6,358 nucleotides of DNA from Nitrososphaera sp. UBA217 (GTDB lineage: Archaea > Thermoproteota > Nitrososphaeria > Nitrososphaerales > Nitrososphaeraceae), in assembly GCA_002501845.1 (NCBI GenBank), contig DAOL01000095.1, positions 1-6,358 on the forward strand, read 5' to 3'. Made by a program: the position numbers and the translations under genes. Positions 1 through 5,400 of this stretch are shown one piece after another; the first letter of the stretch is position 1, and each line of letters begins with the position of its first letter. The notes beneath the pieces were generated by a model that did no database searches, was not told where the DNA came from, and worked only from the letters and a program-made list of their open reading frames with translations.

Positions 1-156
1 CCTGTAATTCAAAGTTGGCCGCCAAGGTTTAGAGGTTTCAATTTTCTAATATCAAACACCACCAACAGATTAGTGGATATCTCGGGATTCCCTGAAAATC
101 CAGCTTCTTTCCACATTCACAACAGCGATTCAGAGTTCTTTGACGAAGAGCCATGA
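1..156 (+). CDS. C-terminal fragment of an unrecognised protein (5' end outside window)
   Basis: Frame 1 is open from the first base of the window to a TGA at 154-156, giving 51 residues that begin PVIQSWPPRFRGF and end in the acidic tail DSEFFDEEP. The other two forward frames hit stops early (TAA at base 5, TAG near base 30), so the open frame is selective, although 51 codons could still be chance. The composition is protein-like: aromatic and proline-rich, then a hydrophilic acidic end. I do not recognise the family and assign no function. Third codon positions are AT-richer than in the neighbouring genes. A stem-loop with a following pyrimidine-rich tract lies 56 bases after the stop, as expected behind the last gene of a transcript. 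The real gene must start upstream of the window. Confidence 0.5.
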   Translation, partial: PVIQSWPPRFRGFNFLISNTTNRLVDISGFPENPASFHIHNSDSEFFDEEP

Positions 157-211
157 GTGAAGCTGGAAATAGCTCGCTTTAATGTAGCTAGCACGTTAGG
201 GAGAGGGGCTA

Positions 212-240
212 CACGTCCAGATTCTCGGACGTGCTTAATT
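212..240 (+). terminator. Possible transcription terminator stem-loop
   Basis: CACGTCC (212-218) pairs perfectly with GGACGTG (227-233) around an 8-nt loop and is followed by cttaattt, with a pyrimidine-rich tract further on at about 259-278. It lies 56 bases past the stop of the upstream partial gene. Archaeal termination relies mainly on U-tracts, and the T-run directly after the stem is weak, so this could instead be an RNA 3'-end structure or chance. Confidence 0.35.
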
Positions 241-541
241 TGTCCCTATTCTCGTGGGATTTCTTCCCTTTCTTTCTGAGTGATTGTTCTTAGCGTGGAC
301 ACGGAATTCAGCTTCATTTGAGAATGCCAAGCGACAATAAGAACAAGCACCCCATTGCTCTTCGCTTTGTATGTTGGTTGTTGGATTCACGACTCCCTAG
401 GCTAATCTGGTTCATATAACAATTCTCCCGCCAATATCCGTATCTTTGCCGATTGATTTCGCGTATATGCATCGCTTTTGTGATAAATTCACATATTATT
501 ACACGAAGTAATGTCCAATCATAGCAGATGGGACCTGGGCG

Positions 542-562
542 GCTGCGCCTGGCTGGCGCGGC
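542..562. other. Strong GC-rich hairpin, candidate structured RNA
   Basis: GCTGCGCC (542-549) pairs with GGCGCGGC (555-562) around the 5-nt loop TGGCT, giving eight base pairs with one G-U wobble when read as + strand RNA. It sits in a roughly 40-base GC island (about 528-567) inside AT-rich intergenic DNA. It does not match any RNA I recognise: no SRP RNA, RNase P RNA or 5S rRNA signature is visible. An AT-rich tattatta element lies about 30-40 bases upstream, but I would not call a promoter from it alone. Confidence 0.35.
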
Positions 563-671
563 GGCGCAAACTTTATCAGTGATGAAGAACTAGTTTAACA
601 GTGGTACTTCTTTTTGTATGTAGATATTGTGGACATTCGAATAGTGCTGTTGAATCTAACGTAATTACACG

Positions 672-689
672 CATGGGGACGGTTCCTTG
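672..689 (+). repeat. 18-base near-repeat of the dtxR-like gene 3' region (copy 1, intergenic)
   Basis: The segment reads catggggacggttccttg. It matches 6025-6042 at 17 of 18 positions in the same orientation, and the flanking bases differ at once. The single difference is G here against A there, so an RNA read from the + strand here would pair along its whole length with the dtxR-like mRNA, with one G-U pair. Confidence 0.5.
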
Positions 690-764
690 TTCCTCTTGTA
701 AATATCCAAATCCCAAACCATATTCGACTCCGTTTGTTTGATTTATCTTTCCAAAATAACTGCT

Positions 765-787
765 CTCGTTAAATGATTGCTCGTTAA
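765..787. repeat. Short direct repeat just downstream of tRNA-Gln
   Basis: CTCGTTAA occurs at 765-772 and again at 780-787, a 15-base period, immediately beyond the 3' end of the minus-strand tRNA. It is too short to assign a role; chance, a slippage product or a small protein-binding site are all possible. Confidence 0.3.
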
Positions 788-793
788 TTATAA

Positions 794-888
794 TAGCCCG
801 GCCCAGATTCGAACTGGGGTCAAGGGCTCCAAAGGCCCCTATGCTTGGCCACTACATTCAGCGGAAAATGATTTTCCTCCACCGGGCT
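794..888 (-). tRNA. tRNA-Gln (anticodon UUG) with a 22-nt intron in the D-arm
   Basis: On the minus strand the acceptor 5' strand AGCCCGG (888-882) pairs with CCGGGCT (801-795), with discriminator A at 794. The T-arm is CCCAG-TTCGAAT-CTGGG. The anticodon stem GGGGC/GCCCT encloses the loop CTTTGGA, which places UUG at 832-830, hence glutamine. The D-arm is GTGT-AGTGGCCAA-GCAT once an insertion at 857-878 is removed. The spliced RNA is a standard 73 nt. No CCA is encoded, as usual in archaea. The A1-U72 end pair is typical of archaeal tRNA-Gln, which is first charged with glutamate and then amidated by GatDE. The gene lies 32 bases downstream of the DUF354 stop on the same strand. An earlier-shifted anticodon reading (UGG, Pro) would break the anticodon stem and was discarded. 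Confidence 0.93.
857..878 (-). other. Non-canonical tRNA intron with bulge-helix-bulge splice motif
   Basis: These 22 bases interrupt the tRNA between nucleotides 10 and 11. The fold is a textbook splice substrate. Tract CGGU (tRNA nt 5-8) pairs with GCUG near the intron's 3' end, forming the 4-bp central helix with two wobble pairs. Each side carries a 3-nt bulge, GGA and AAU, cut after its second base. The inner helix is GGAAAA/UUUUCC, six perfect pairs, capped by the 3-nt loop UCA. Almost no outer exon helix forms (one pair only), so this is the relaxed HBh' form. Removing the intron restores a normal D-stem, GTGT/GCAT. Confidence 0.88.
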
Positions 889-917
889 TCCGGGCGTAAC
901 TTCACCTATCTTGAACG

Positions 918-928
918 TCTTTATAATC
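918..928 (-). promoter_or_regulatory. Putative TATA box of tRNA-Gln
   Basis: The minus strand reads agattataaag, with a TTATAA core at 921-926, about 33-38 bases before the tRNA 5' end. This is close to the usual archaeal TATA distance plus a short 5' leader. It overlaps the DUF354 stop codon, so the tRNA could be transcribed independently of that gene. This is a sequence match only. Confidence 0.45.
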
Positions 929-1949
929 TTAAGGTACTGACTATCTTGTCGGTAGGGTCTTCCATCCATGATAGTATCCGTGCAGCCTTTTTCTTTTGCA
1001 AATACCTATAGTGCTCGTCTGAGAGCATTTTCTTGCCTAGCTTTACAAGCGACTTGGAATTAGCGGTCTTTTTCACCAAACCAGATTCTAAAAGATAATT
1101 CTCAACATAGAACTGAAGTGGTACTATTGATATTGTGGGCTTGCCCAAAAGAGCCGCTTCTGCCGTCATTGTTCCACCTGCCCCGATAAAGAGCTGGGCA
1201 GATTTTACAAGCTCGGTTCCGTCGACGACGTCTTTTAGGACGTGCACCCTGTTGCCGTAGCGAGCTTCCGCCTCAGCTATTTGGTCCTGGTATCTGCAGA
1301 GCATTACAATTTTGGCCGACTGCCATAACTCGGCCACAAATTCGTCGATCATTTTTGCAGTGTTAGGTTTCCGGTCGGCCATGTATGATGCCTTGCTTTC
1401 TTCTAACCGGACGAGGATAGTATTTTCCTCCTGCTCCACTTCTGGTGTTTCATCGTGCTTGAGCCATGCAGCCGGGTCAAGCGCGCGATAGCGGGTGATA
1501 TTCTTCTTTGCAATACCGTATCCCGTCCAGGCGGAGTATGGTATTATCCACGGGCATAGCAGCTTATTCGTTAAAGGGATTGTGAGCCTTGCAACGGCTT
1601 CTGCGTGAGGCGAATCGTTAAAGCCAACTTGCCTCACGCCAAGGCCAAATGCAACCCTTGCTCCCTCCGGCGACGAAAAAGTGACCGCCACGTCCGGTCC
1701 AAAGCGTTTTACTACTTCAGTCAGTTCAAATGTCCTGTTGGCGCTTTCGCGCAGCTTGTCGTACCTGTCACCTCCGCCGTGGCTCCCGACAATTGTGAGA
1801 TCAAGCTTCTTGATCCTTGCAAGTTCGACTGCCTCCCTGTAATGCCTTGAAGTACAGAAAACGTCATGCCCAGAATTGCGAAGCAAGGTGACAGCACGCC
1901 TGAAAAACATGACCTGCTTTGGGGTCAAAATGTCAAACCAGATCTTCAA
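921..1949 (-). CDS. DUF354 family protein, glycosyltransferase-like (GT-B fold)
   Basis: The protein has about 342 residues from the preferred TTG start. It begins LKIWFDILTPKQVMFF, which matches the conserved DUF354 N-terminus. Other visible marks are FNDSPHAEAVARLTIPL in the middle (about residues 110-126) and GAGGTMTAEAALLGKP near 256-271, the C-terminal signature, which resembles the nucleotide-sugar site of UDP-GlcNAc 2-epimerases and MurG-like GT-B enzymes. The family is uncharacterised; a sugar-transfer or sugar-nucleotide role is inferred from the fold. No signal peptide or membrane helix is seen, so it is probably cytoplasmic. The open frame extends upstream to a GTG at 2039, adding 30 residues. 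I reject that start because homology begins at residue 31 and the extension would leave no promoter space before the divergent gene at 2041. No clear Shine-Dalgarno precedes the TTG. tRNA-Gln follows on the same strand. Confidence 0.85.
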   Translation of the reverse strand: MKIWFDILTPKQVMFFRRAVTLLRNSGHDVFCTSRHYREAVELARIKKLDLTIVGSHGGGDRYDKLRESANRTFELTEVVKRFGPDVAVTFSSPEGARVAFGLGVRQVGFNDSPHAEAVARLTIPLTNKLLCPWIIPYSAWTGYGIAKKNITRYRALDPAAWLKHDETPEVEQEENTILVRLEESKASYMADRKPNTAKMIDEFVAELWQSAKIVMLCRYQDQIAEAEARYGNRVHVLKDVVDGTELVKSAQLFIGAGGTMTAEAALLGKPTISIVPLQFYVENYLLESGLVKKTANSKSLVKLGKKMLSDEHYRYLQKKKAARILSWMEDPTDKIVSTLRL

Positions 1950-2000
1950 GCATGATTTGTAGCCGGAAAGCAATGGAAAAACCTTTTGTAGATCACTTGA

Positions 2001-2008
2001 GGTATAAC
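2001..2008. promoter_or_regulatory. Candidate TATA element between divergent genes
   Basis: The sequence ggtataac lies in the 91-base gap between the DUF354 TTG start (1949) and the TTG start at 2041. On the + strand it sits 33-38 bases before the start codon, which predicts a very short or absent leader for the dehydrogenase-like gene. On the - strand the same bases read as gttatacc, about 52 bases before the DUF354 start, so it might serve either direction. The assignment rests on position and similarity only. Confidence 0.35.
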
Positions 2009-2040
2009 GTAGGGATGAACGGGGGAGCTCAGTAGGCACT

Positions 2041-3201
2041 TTGAGTTCAGGATCTTCTGTTGCAGTCTATGGTCTGAGCACCGAAGGGTATAGAATCGCT
2101 TCCTCGATAGCGATCAAGGGATCAAAGGTCTCGCTGATAGACGAATCGGTCAGGATGGCAATTTCGCTCAAGGCGGACATTGCAAGGACGTACCCGAACG
2201 TGAGCTCGCTTGTGGAGGATGAGCCTCTCCTAGACTTAGAGCCAATAGATGTCGCGGTGAGCAACTCTTCGTACGTCTATTTCGCTCCACGCGTAAGGAA
2301 AGTAGGCCCAGACGTGAAAAGCGACGTAACGACAAAGTTCAAGGACGCTATCAAGGCACTCAAGCGCGGTGCCTCTGTAGTCTACATGCTCCCAACGGGC
2401 ATCGGCGGCAACAACGAAAACATTGCCCTGATCGAACACGTGACTGGTATGACGGTCGATAAGGACGTGTCATACTATTACCTTCCGATGAGCAGCTTTA
2501 CCGTCCCCGGCTCCGAGACGCTGATAGGATCGGTCAAGTCAAAGCAGGACAACCCATTGTCCAAGATGCTCTACGACCCGGATGCGCGCCGTAAACTGAG
2601 CTTTGTGGACGTAAATTCTGCAGAGCTTGCGCACGTAATCAAAACGCTGAGCCACTATTCTGGTATCGCCAGCATACTTGAAATCTGCAAAAAGGCGGCT
2701 GATCGCAACATCGGAAGCGAGCTCATGCGCGGCAATTTTGCAGACCTCTACATCGACGACGTGACCGGCGGACTGTATGATCTGCGCATAATAGGGTCGT
2801 CGCTTGACGGCGCCGGTCCTCTGATGTACTTGGTCAATGGCAGCATCAAGGGAATTGAAGGCTATGTTAAATACCTGATTGACCAGTTACGCGCGACTCT
2901 CAAAAAGCGTGACCTCAAGGCCAGTAGGACAAAAGTGGCGATAGCATGGACCATTGACCAGCACGAAATGAGGGGCGACAAGATCGAACTACTATCATCA
3001 CTTGAAACGAAGGTCAAGGACTACATCGGCGACGTCGAGCGACACCAGGGGCCCACTTTTGACCTCTATCATACTGACAAGACCACCGTAGTCATTGCGT
3101 GCTCTAAAGCAGATTTTGAAAAGGTTGTTTCAAAGAATATGGCAAATCAGGATTTTATCGTAATGAAGGCAAACCCACTCTGCGAAACACTGCAGGAATA
3201 A
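2041..3201 (+). CDS. Degenerate UDP-glucose/GDP-mannose dehydrogenase-like protein
   Basis: The 386-residue protein starts at TTG, the only usable start after an in-frame TAA at 2005. Residues 7-36 (VAVYGLSTEGYRIASSIAIKGSKVSLIDE) form a Rossmann beta-alpha-beta with a weakened glycine motif, GLSTEG where active enzymes have GLGYVG. GASVVYMLPTGIGGNNENI (110-128) matches the strand and turn of the NAD domain. Residues 194-222 match the middle helical domain, and KVAIAWTIDQHEMRGDKIELL (298-318) corresponds to the C-terminal UDP-binding domain. The catalytic GGxCxPKD segment is not found: the region around 253-268 reads SSLDGAGPLMYLVNGS without cysteine. The family link is inferred from motif order and is moderately secure. 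It may bind nucleotide sugar without oxidising it, or act on another substrate. cutA follows 25 bases downstream, probably in the same transcript. Confidence 0.7.
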   Translation: MSSGSSVAVYGLSTEGYRIASSIAIKGSKVSLIDESVRMAISLKADIARTYPNVSSLVEDEPLLDLEPIDVAVSNSSYVYFAPRVRKVGPDVKSDVTTKFKDAIKALKRGASVVYMLPTGIGGNNENIALIEHVTGMTVDKDVSYYYLPMSSFTVPGSETLIGSVKSKQDNPLSKMLYDPDARRKLSFVDVNSAELAHVIKTLSHYSGIASILEICKKAADRNIGSELMRGNFADLYIDDVTGGLYDLRIIGSSLDGAGPLMYLVNGSIKGIEGYVKYLIDQLRATLKKRDLKASRTKVAIAWTIDQHEMRGDKIELLSSLETKVKDYIGDVERHQGPTFDLYHTDKTTVVIACSKADFEKVVSKNMANQDFIVMKANPLCETLQE

Positions 3202-3226
3202 GTAACTCCGCGATGCAACCTAGCGC

Positions 3227-3580
3227 ATGCTCACTAGGGGAACCATTATCATGTCGACGTTTCCGAGCGAAAAATCTGTAGCCGAGTTAGCTAGCAAGGT
3301 CGTGGCGGGCAAGCTGTGTGCCTGCGTCAATTTCATACAGATTCGATCAATTTACGCCTGGCGCGGCAGGATGGAAGACCAGAAGGAATTCATCGCCCTT
3401 TTCAAGACGACTACAAAATCTGCAAAACGACTCAAGGCGGAAATTTCTAGGCTCCATCCATATGAAGTGCCGGAAATAGTCGAACTGAAAATGGAAGACG
3501 TTGCAAGTCAATACCTGTCCTGGCTCATAGAATCAACGGACGGCGTACCGAAGAAGCGCCACAATGCCGCCAAGCGATGA
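3227..3580 (+). CDS. cutA: CutA1 divalent-cation tolerance protein
   Basis: The 117-residue protein carries the CutA signature throughout: TIIMSTFPSEKSVAELASKVVAGKLCACVN (6-35), SIYAWRGRMEDQKE (41-54), KTT (60-62), HPYEVPEIVEL (77-87) and YLSWL (96-100). Cys33 and His77 align with E. coli CutA Cys39 and His83, which are implicated in copper binding. Known CutA1 proteins are very stable ferredoxin-like trimers; the link to metal tolerance is old and the exact function remains unsettled. No signal peptide is seen, so it is presumably cytoplasmic. The ATG at 3227 is chosen because an in-frame TAG lies two codons upstream. An alternative ATG (codon 9) would remove the first beta strand. No strong ribosome-binding site is visible. 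After YLSWL the protein carries an extra basic tail ending KKRHNAAKR, which is encoded largely inside the overlap with the end of pelota. Confidence 0.93.
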   Translation: MLTRGTIIMSTFPSEKSVAELASKVVAGKLCACVNFIQIRSIYAWRGRMEDQKEFIALFKTTTKSAKRLKAEISRLHPYEVPEIVELKMEDVASQYLSWLIESTDGVPKKRHNAAKR

Positions 3581-4597
3581 AACGCGCAGGCCTATATCAG
3601 TCGACGAGTCCACGGCAAACGTCTTTGCGCCAATGCTTTCTATTGAATTAAGCAGCTTGACCAGTTGCTCTTCATTCGCAGTTTTGAAGATTGAATCGGA
3701 AAATACGACTGTCTCTATGGCCTTCAATTCGGCGGCCTGTGATACTTCGTGCATCCCCATCGCAAATTTTGCCTCCCCTTTGTTGACCATGAGCATTACC
3801 CGATCAAGCATCGAAGACACAGAAGCAAGCTTGCTCGCGCTCATGGCTTCCTTCATCTCCGGCGAGCGCAAGAATACGAATATGCCGTCTTCGCCCGCCA
3901 CATCCACACCATCAACCACCTGCACCCTTTCCTTTTCGATCTCCTGCCTGCCTACGAGCGCGTTGAAGAATCTGCGCCGGGTTTCACCGGGGCCAAAAAT
4001 GATTACCTTGTCATTTTCTCCAATTATCGAAGAAACCGTCTTGGCAATGTCTGTGAAATACGTCTCAATATTGGGGTTGTTCTTGGTCTGATAGCGCTTG
4101 CCGCTCTGGCCAGAATAGATATTTGGAATGACTTTGACGTGCGTGCCGGACACCCTTGCAACTGCGGCCTCTTGAGTGTCAATCGCCACTAGGATAAAGC
4201 TGGCACTGATGCCAGACCTCTTCAGCATCTTGATCTCGACATCCTGCCACTTCCTGCCCTTGTCTATGGTTATTGAATCGCCTGCCTCCAACGAGAGCGA
4301 GTGATGAGTCCCCTTTGTCACAAGCTCGTTGTCAGTCTCTACGATGGTGCCTGTTATCCTGAGCCGGTCTACTGCAGCGTCTAGCTCGCTCTGCTCTACC
4401 CTGATACAAACGCGCACCTTTATCCGTTCGCCCTTATCGGGCCTGCCGTATTCTTTTACTTGCTTGATCACGCGATTAGTGTCCGCGATGACATGGTCGT
4501 GCTTTTCTACGATGCGCCGTAGCGTAAAGAGGTCGTCCGCATCTTCGGGGATGACAAAAAAGGCGTTATTTGATATCCCACTTGGCTTTACTATCAT
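3533..4597 (-). CDS. pelA: Archaeal pelota (Dom34), ribosome rescue factor
   Basis: The 354-residue protein has the usual aPelota length with three domains. The N-terminal Lsm-like domain (about 1-130) includes EDADDLFTLRRIVEKHDHVIADT and GTHHSLSLEAGDSITIDKGRKW. The central domain (about 132-255) includes IIFGPGETRRRF. The C-terminal domain (about 257-352) includes MGMHEVSQAAELKAIETVVFSD and SLGGIVALLRY. There is no GGQ motif, which separates it from the release factor aRF1. Known family role: with GTP-bound aEF1A it enters the empty A site of stalled ribosomes, and with ABCE1 it splits them without hydrolysing peptidyl-tRNA. The ATG start is supported by AGGTGA six bases upstream. Its last 48 bases overlap the convergent cutA gene, and it is divergent from the membrane-protein gene at 4761. 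Confidence 0.96.
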   Translation of the reverse strand: MIVKPSGISNNAFFVIPEDADDLFTLRRIVEKHDHVIADTNRVIKQVKEYGRPDKGERIKVRVCIRVEQSELDAAVDRLRITGTIVETDNELVTKGTHHSLSLEAGDSITIDKGRKWQDVEIKMLKRSGISASFILVAIDTQEAAVARVSGTHVKVIPNIYSGQSGKRYQTKNNPNIETYFTDIAKTVSSIIGENDKVIIFGPGETRRRFFNALVGRQEIEKERVQVVDGVDVAGEDGIFVFLRSPEMKEAMSASKLASVSSMLDRVMLMVNKGEAKFAMGMHEVSQAAELKAIETVVFSDSIFKTANEEQLVKLLNSIESIGAKTFAVDSSTDIGLRVSSLGGIVALLRYAVR

Positions 4598-4603
4598 AAA
4601 TCT

Positions 4604-4609
4604 TCACCT
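4604..4609 (-). promoter_or_regulatory. Ribosome-binding site of pelota
   Basis: AGGTGA on the minus strand lies six bases before the ATG at 4597 and fixes that start. It is the clearest Shine-Dalgarno in the window; most other genes here have none that is obvious. Confidence 0.7.
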
Positions 4610-4669
4610 ATGCAATACCTGAAAAAATGCATTTCGACGTTCAGTTGATATGCGGCGGGCGCTTCATTT

Positions 4670-4692
4670 TAAGGTTGTAACCTTACCGTAAG
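4670..4692. promoter_or_regulatory. Overlapping palindromes in the divergent promoter region, candidate operator
   Basis: TAAGGTT-gt-AACCTTA (4670-4685) is a perfect 7-base inverted repeat, and it overlaps a second one, CTTAC-c-GTAAG (4682-4692). They lie between pelota (start 4597) and the membrane-protein gene (start 4761). A TATA-like CCTTAAAAT on the minus strand (about 4664-4672) overlaps the first palindrome, so a bound regulator could block pelota transcription. The AGGTT/AACCT half-sites resemble DtxR/IdeR-type half-sites, but the spacing is 2 rather than 5 bases, so the regulator is unknown. Confidence 0.35.
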
Positions 4693-4760
4693 ATTAAAGA
4701 TGTTAAAGTAAATTATCGCTTATTGGTTGTTTCTACAGACACGGATGATGATTACTTGAT

Positions 4761-5243
4761 TTGAAGTCTCGTCCCAGAGGTGTGACATTTCTTGGATATC
4801 TTTACTATGTTGCTGGTATAATCGCGATCTTGAGCGGTATAGACGGTATTCTAGATATCGTAGTTTTCTTTTCCCCTTCATTGTATGACATCTTTGGTTC
4901 TTCGGTCTTGATAGAAATTGAAAATGTGTCGCCAATGGAGAGGTTAATTTCAGACACTAACTTGGTAGCCGAATTCATACTTGGACCGTTCTACCTCATA
5001 GTGGGTCACGGTTTGCTCGGGCTCAGACCAAGAGCTATAGAGCTAAAGTTGGTAATAGCAATTATTGGTCTTACAGTAAGTGTGATTGCTGAGATTGCTC
5101 TAGTGACCATTCACCCAGACGAACTATTTGGAGCAATAATTTCTGTGGCCATCGAAATGACCATCGACTTAGTGATAATCGTATTTCTTCACAAGCCTAG
5201 CATAAAGAAGTATTTCGAAAGCCATTCTCCAACAATGGTATAA
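4761..5243 (+). CDS. Four-helix integral membrane protein, function unknown
   Basis: The 160-residue protein has four hydrophobic segments, at about 9-37 (possibly with a kink), 68-88, 94-115 and 122-144. Positive residues cluster at the N-terminus (MKSRPRG), in the 2-3 loop (LRPRAIELK) and at the C-terminus (HKPSIKKYF). The 1-2 loop and the short HPDE turn are neutral to acidic. By the positive-inside rule both ends are cytoplasmic. No catalytic or metal-binding motif is evident and I do not recognise a named family. The start is TTG at 4761: upstream ATGs are out of frame or meet a TGA within four codons, and the protein opens naturally with a basic residue run before the first helix. No clear ribosome-binding site is present. 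A TATA-like AT-rich stretch lies at about 4702-4713. The stop is followed closely by a T-tract. Codon use is AT-richer than in pelota. Confidence 0.75.
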   Translation: MKSRPRGVTFLGYLYYVAGIIAILSGIDGILDIVVFFSPSLYDIFGSSVLIEIENVSPMERLISDTNLVAEFILGPFYLIVGHGLLGLRPRAIELKLVIAIIGLTVSVIAEIALVTIHPDELFGAIISVAIEMTIDLVIIVFLHKPSIKKYFESHSPTMV

Positions 5244-5250
5244 AATTGGC

Positions 5251-5255
5251 TTTTT
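5251..5255 (+). terminator. T-tract behind the membrane-protein gene
   Basis: TTTTT starts seven bases after the stop codon, inside a T/C-rich run (tttttctatctctatc). Archaeal RNA polymerase terminates at such U-tracts. No stem-loop precedes it, which is normal for archaea. The 157 bases between this gene and the convergent one at 5401 hold nothing else I can name. Confidence 0.4.
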
Positions 5256-5400
5256 CTATCTCTATCACTCAGTCATGTCTGCTTCATCTCCTCGGCGCAT
5301 CTAACCTTTTCTTTCAAATCGCATTGCAGTTGCATGCACGTAGTAGGGAAGTACTGCTTCAGCTTTTGCGGTTAAGTCTTGGTCATGCCATTCTTTCCTA

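Larger units (their letters stand above)
157..793. other. Gene-poor intergenic stretch of about 640 bases
   Basis: I see no convincing protein gene on either strand. The stretch contains a stem-loop (212-233), a pyrimidine-rich run (about 259-278), two adjacent 15-base inverted repeats (479-493 and 498-512), a strong GC-rich hairpin (542-562), an 18-base near-copy of part of the dtxR-like gene (672-689), and an 8-base direct repeat (765-787). It is AT-rich apart from the GC island at about 528-567. A spacer this long is unusual beside tightly packed genes, so it may encode an unannotated small RNA or hold the decayed remains of a gene. Confidence 0.6.

Noticed and set aside
479..493. CRP-like site TGTGA-N5-TCACA
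   Set aside because: The bacterial CRP site has a 6-base spacer, and CRP is not expected in this archaeal lineage.
579..585. GTGATGA resembling box C of a C/D guide RNA
   Set aside because: No CTGA box D occurs within the next 50-60 bases on the same strand.
828..834. Reading the anticodon as UGG (tRNA-Pro)
   Set aside because: Shifting the loop by one base places C opposite C at the base of the anticodon stem; UUG keeps five pairs and U33.
1605..1850. 81-codon open frame on the + strand
   Set aside because: Shadow of the DUF354 gene on the opposite strand; no protein family features and no promoter.
1950..2039. N-terminal 30-residue extension of the DUF354 protein from GTG 2039
   Set aside because: Family similarity begins exactly at the TTG at 1949, and the extension would consume the whole divergent promoter gap.
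2067..2439. Two minus-strand open frames (2067-2264 and 2236-2439)
   Set aside because: Both lie inside the dehydrogenase-like gene and have no recognisable motif.
3564..4192. Two overlapping + strand open frames (3564-4091 and 3749-4192)
   Set aside because: Both are antisense to pelota, which is unambiguous; serine/proline- and histidine-rich translations are typical of shadow frames.
4329..4622. 97-codon + strand open frame
   Set aside because: Antisense to the pelota 5' end, with low-complexity serine/threonine-rich translation.
4720..4935. 71-codon minus-strand open frame
   Set aside because: Overlaps the start of the membrane-protein gene; its arginine/tyrosine-rich translation shows no domain.
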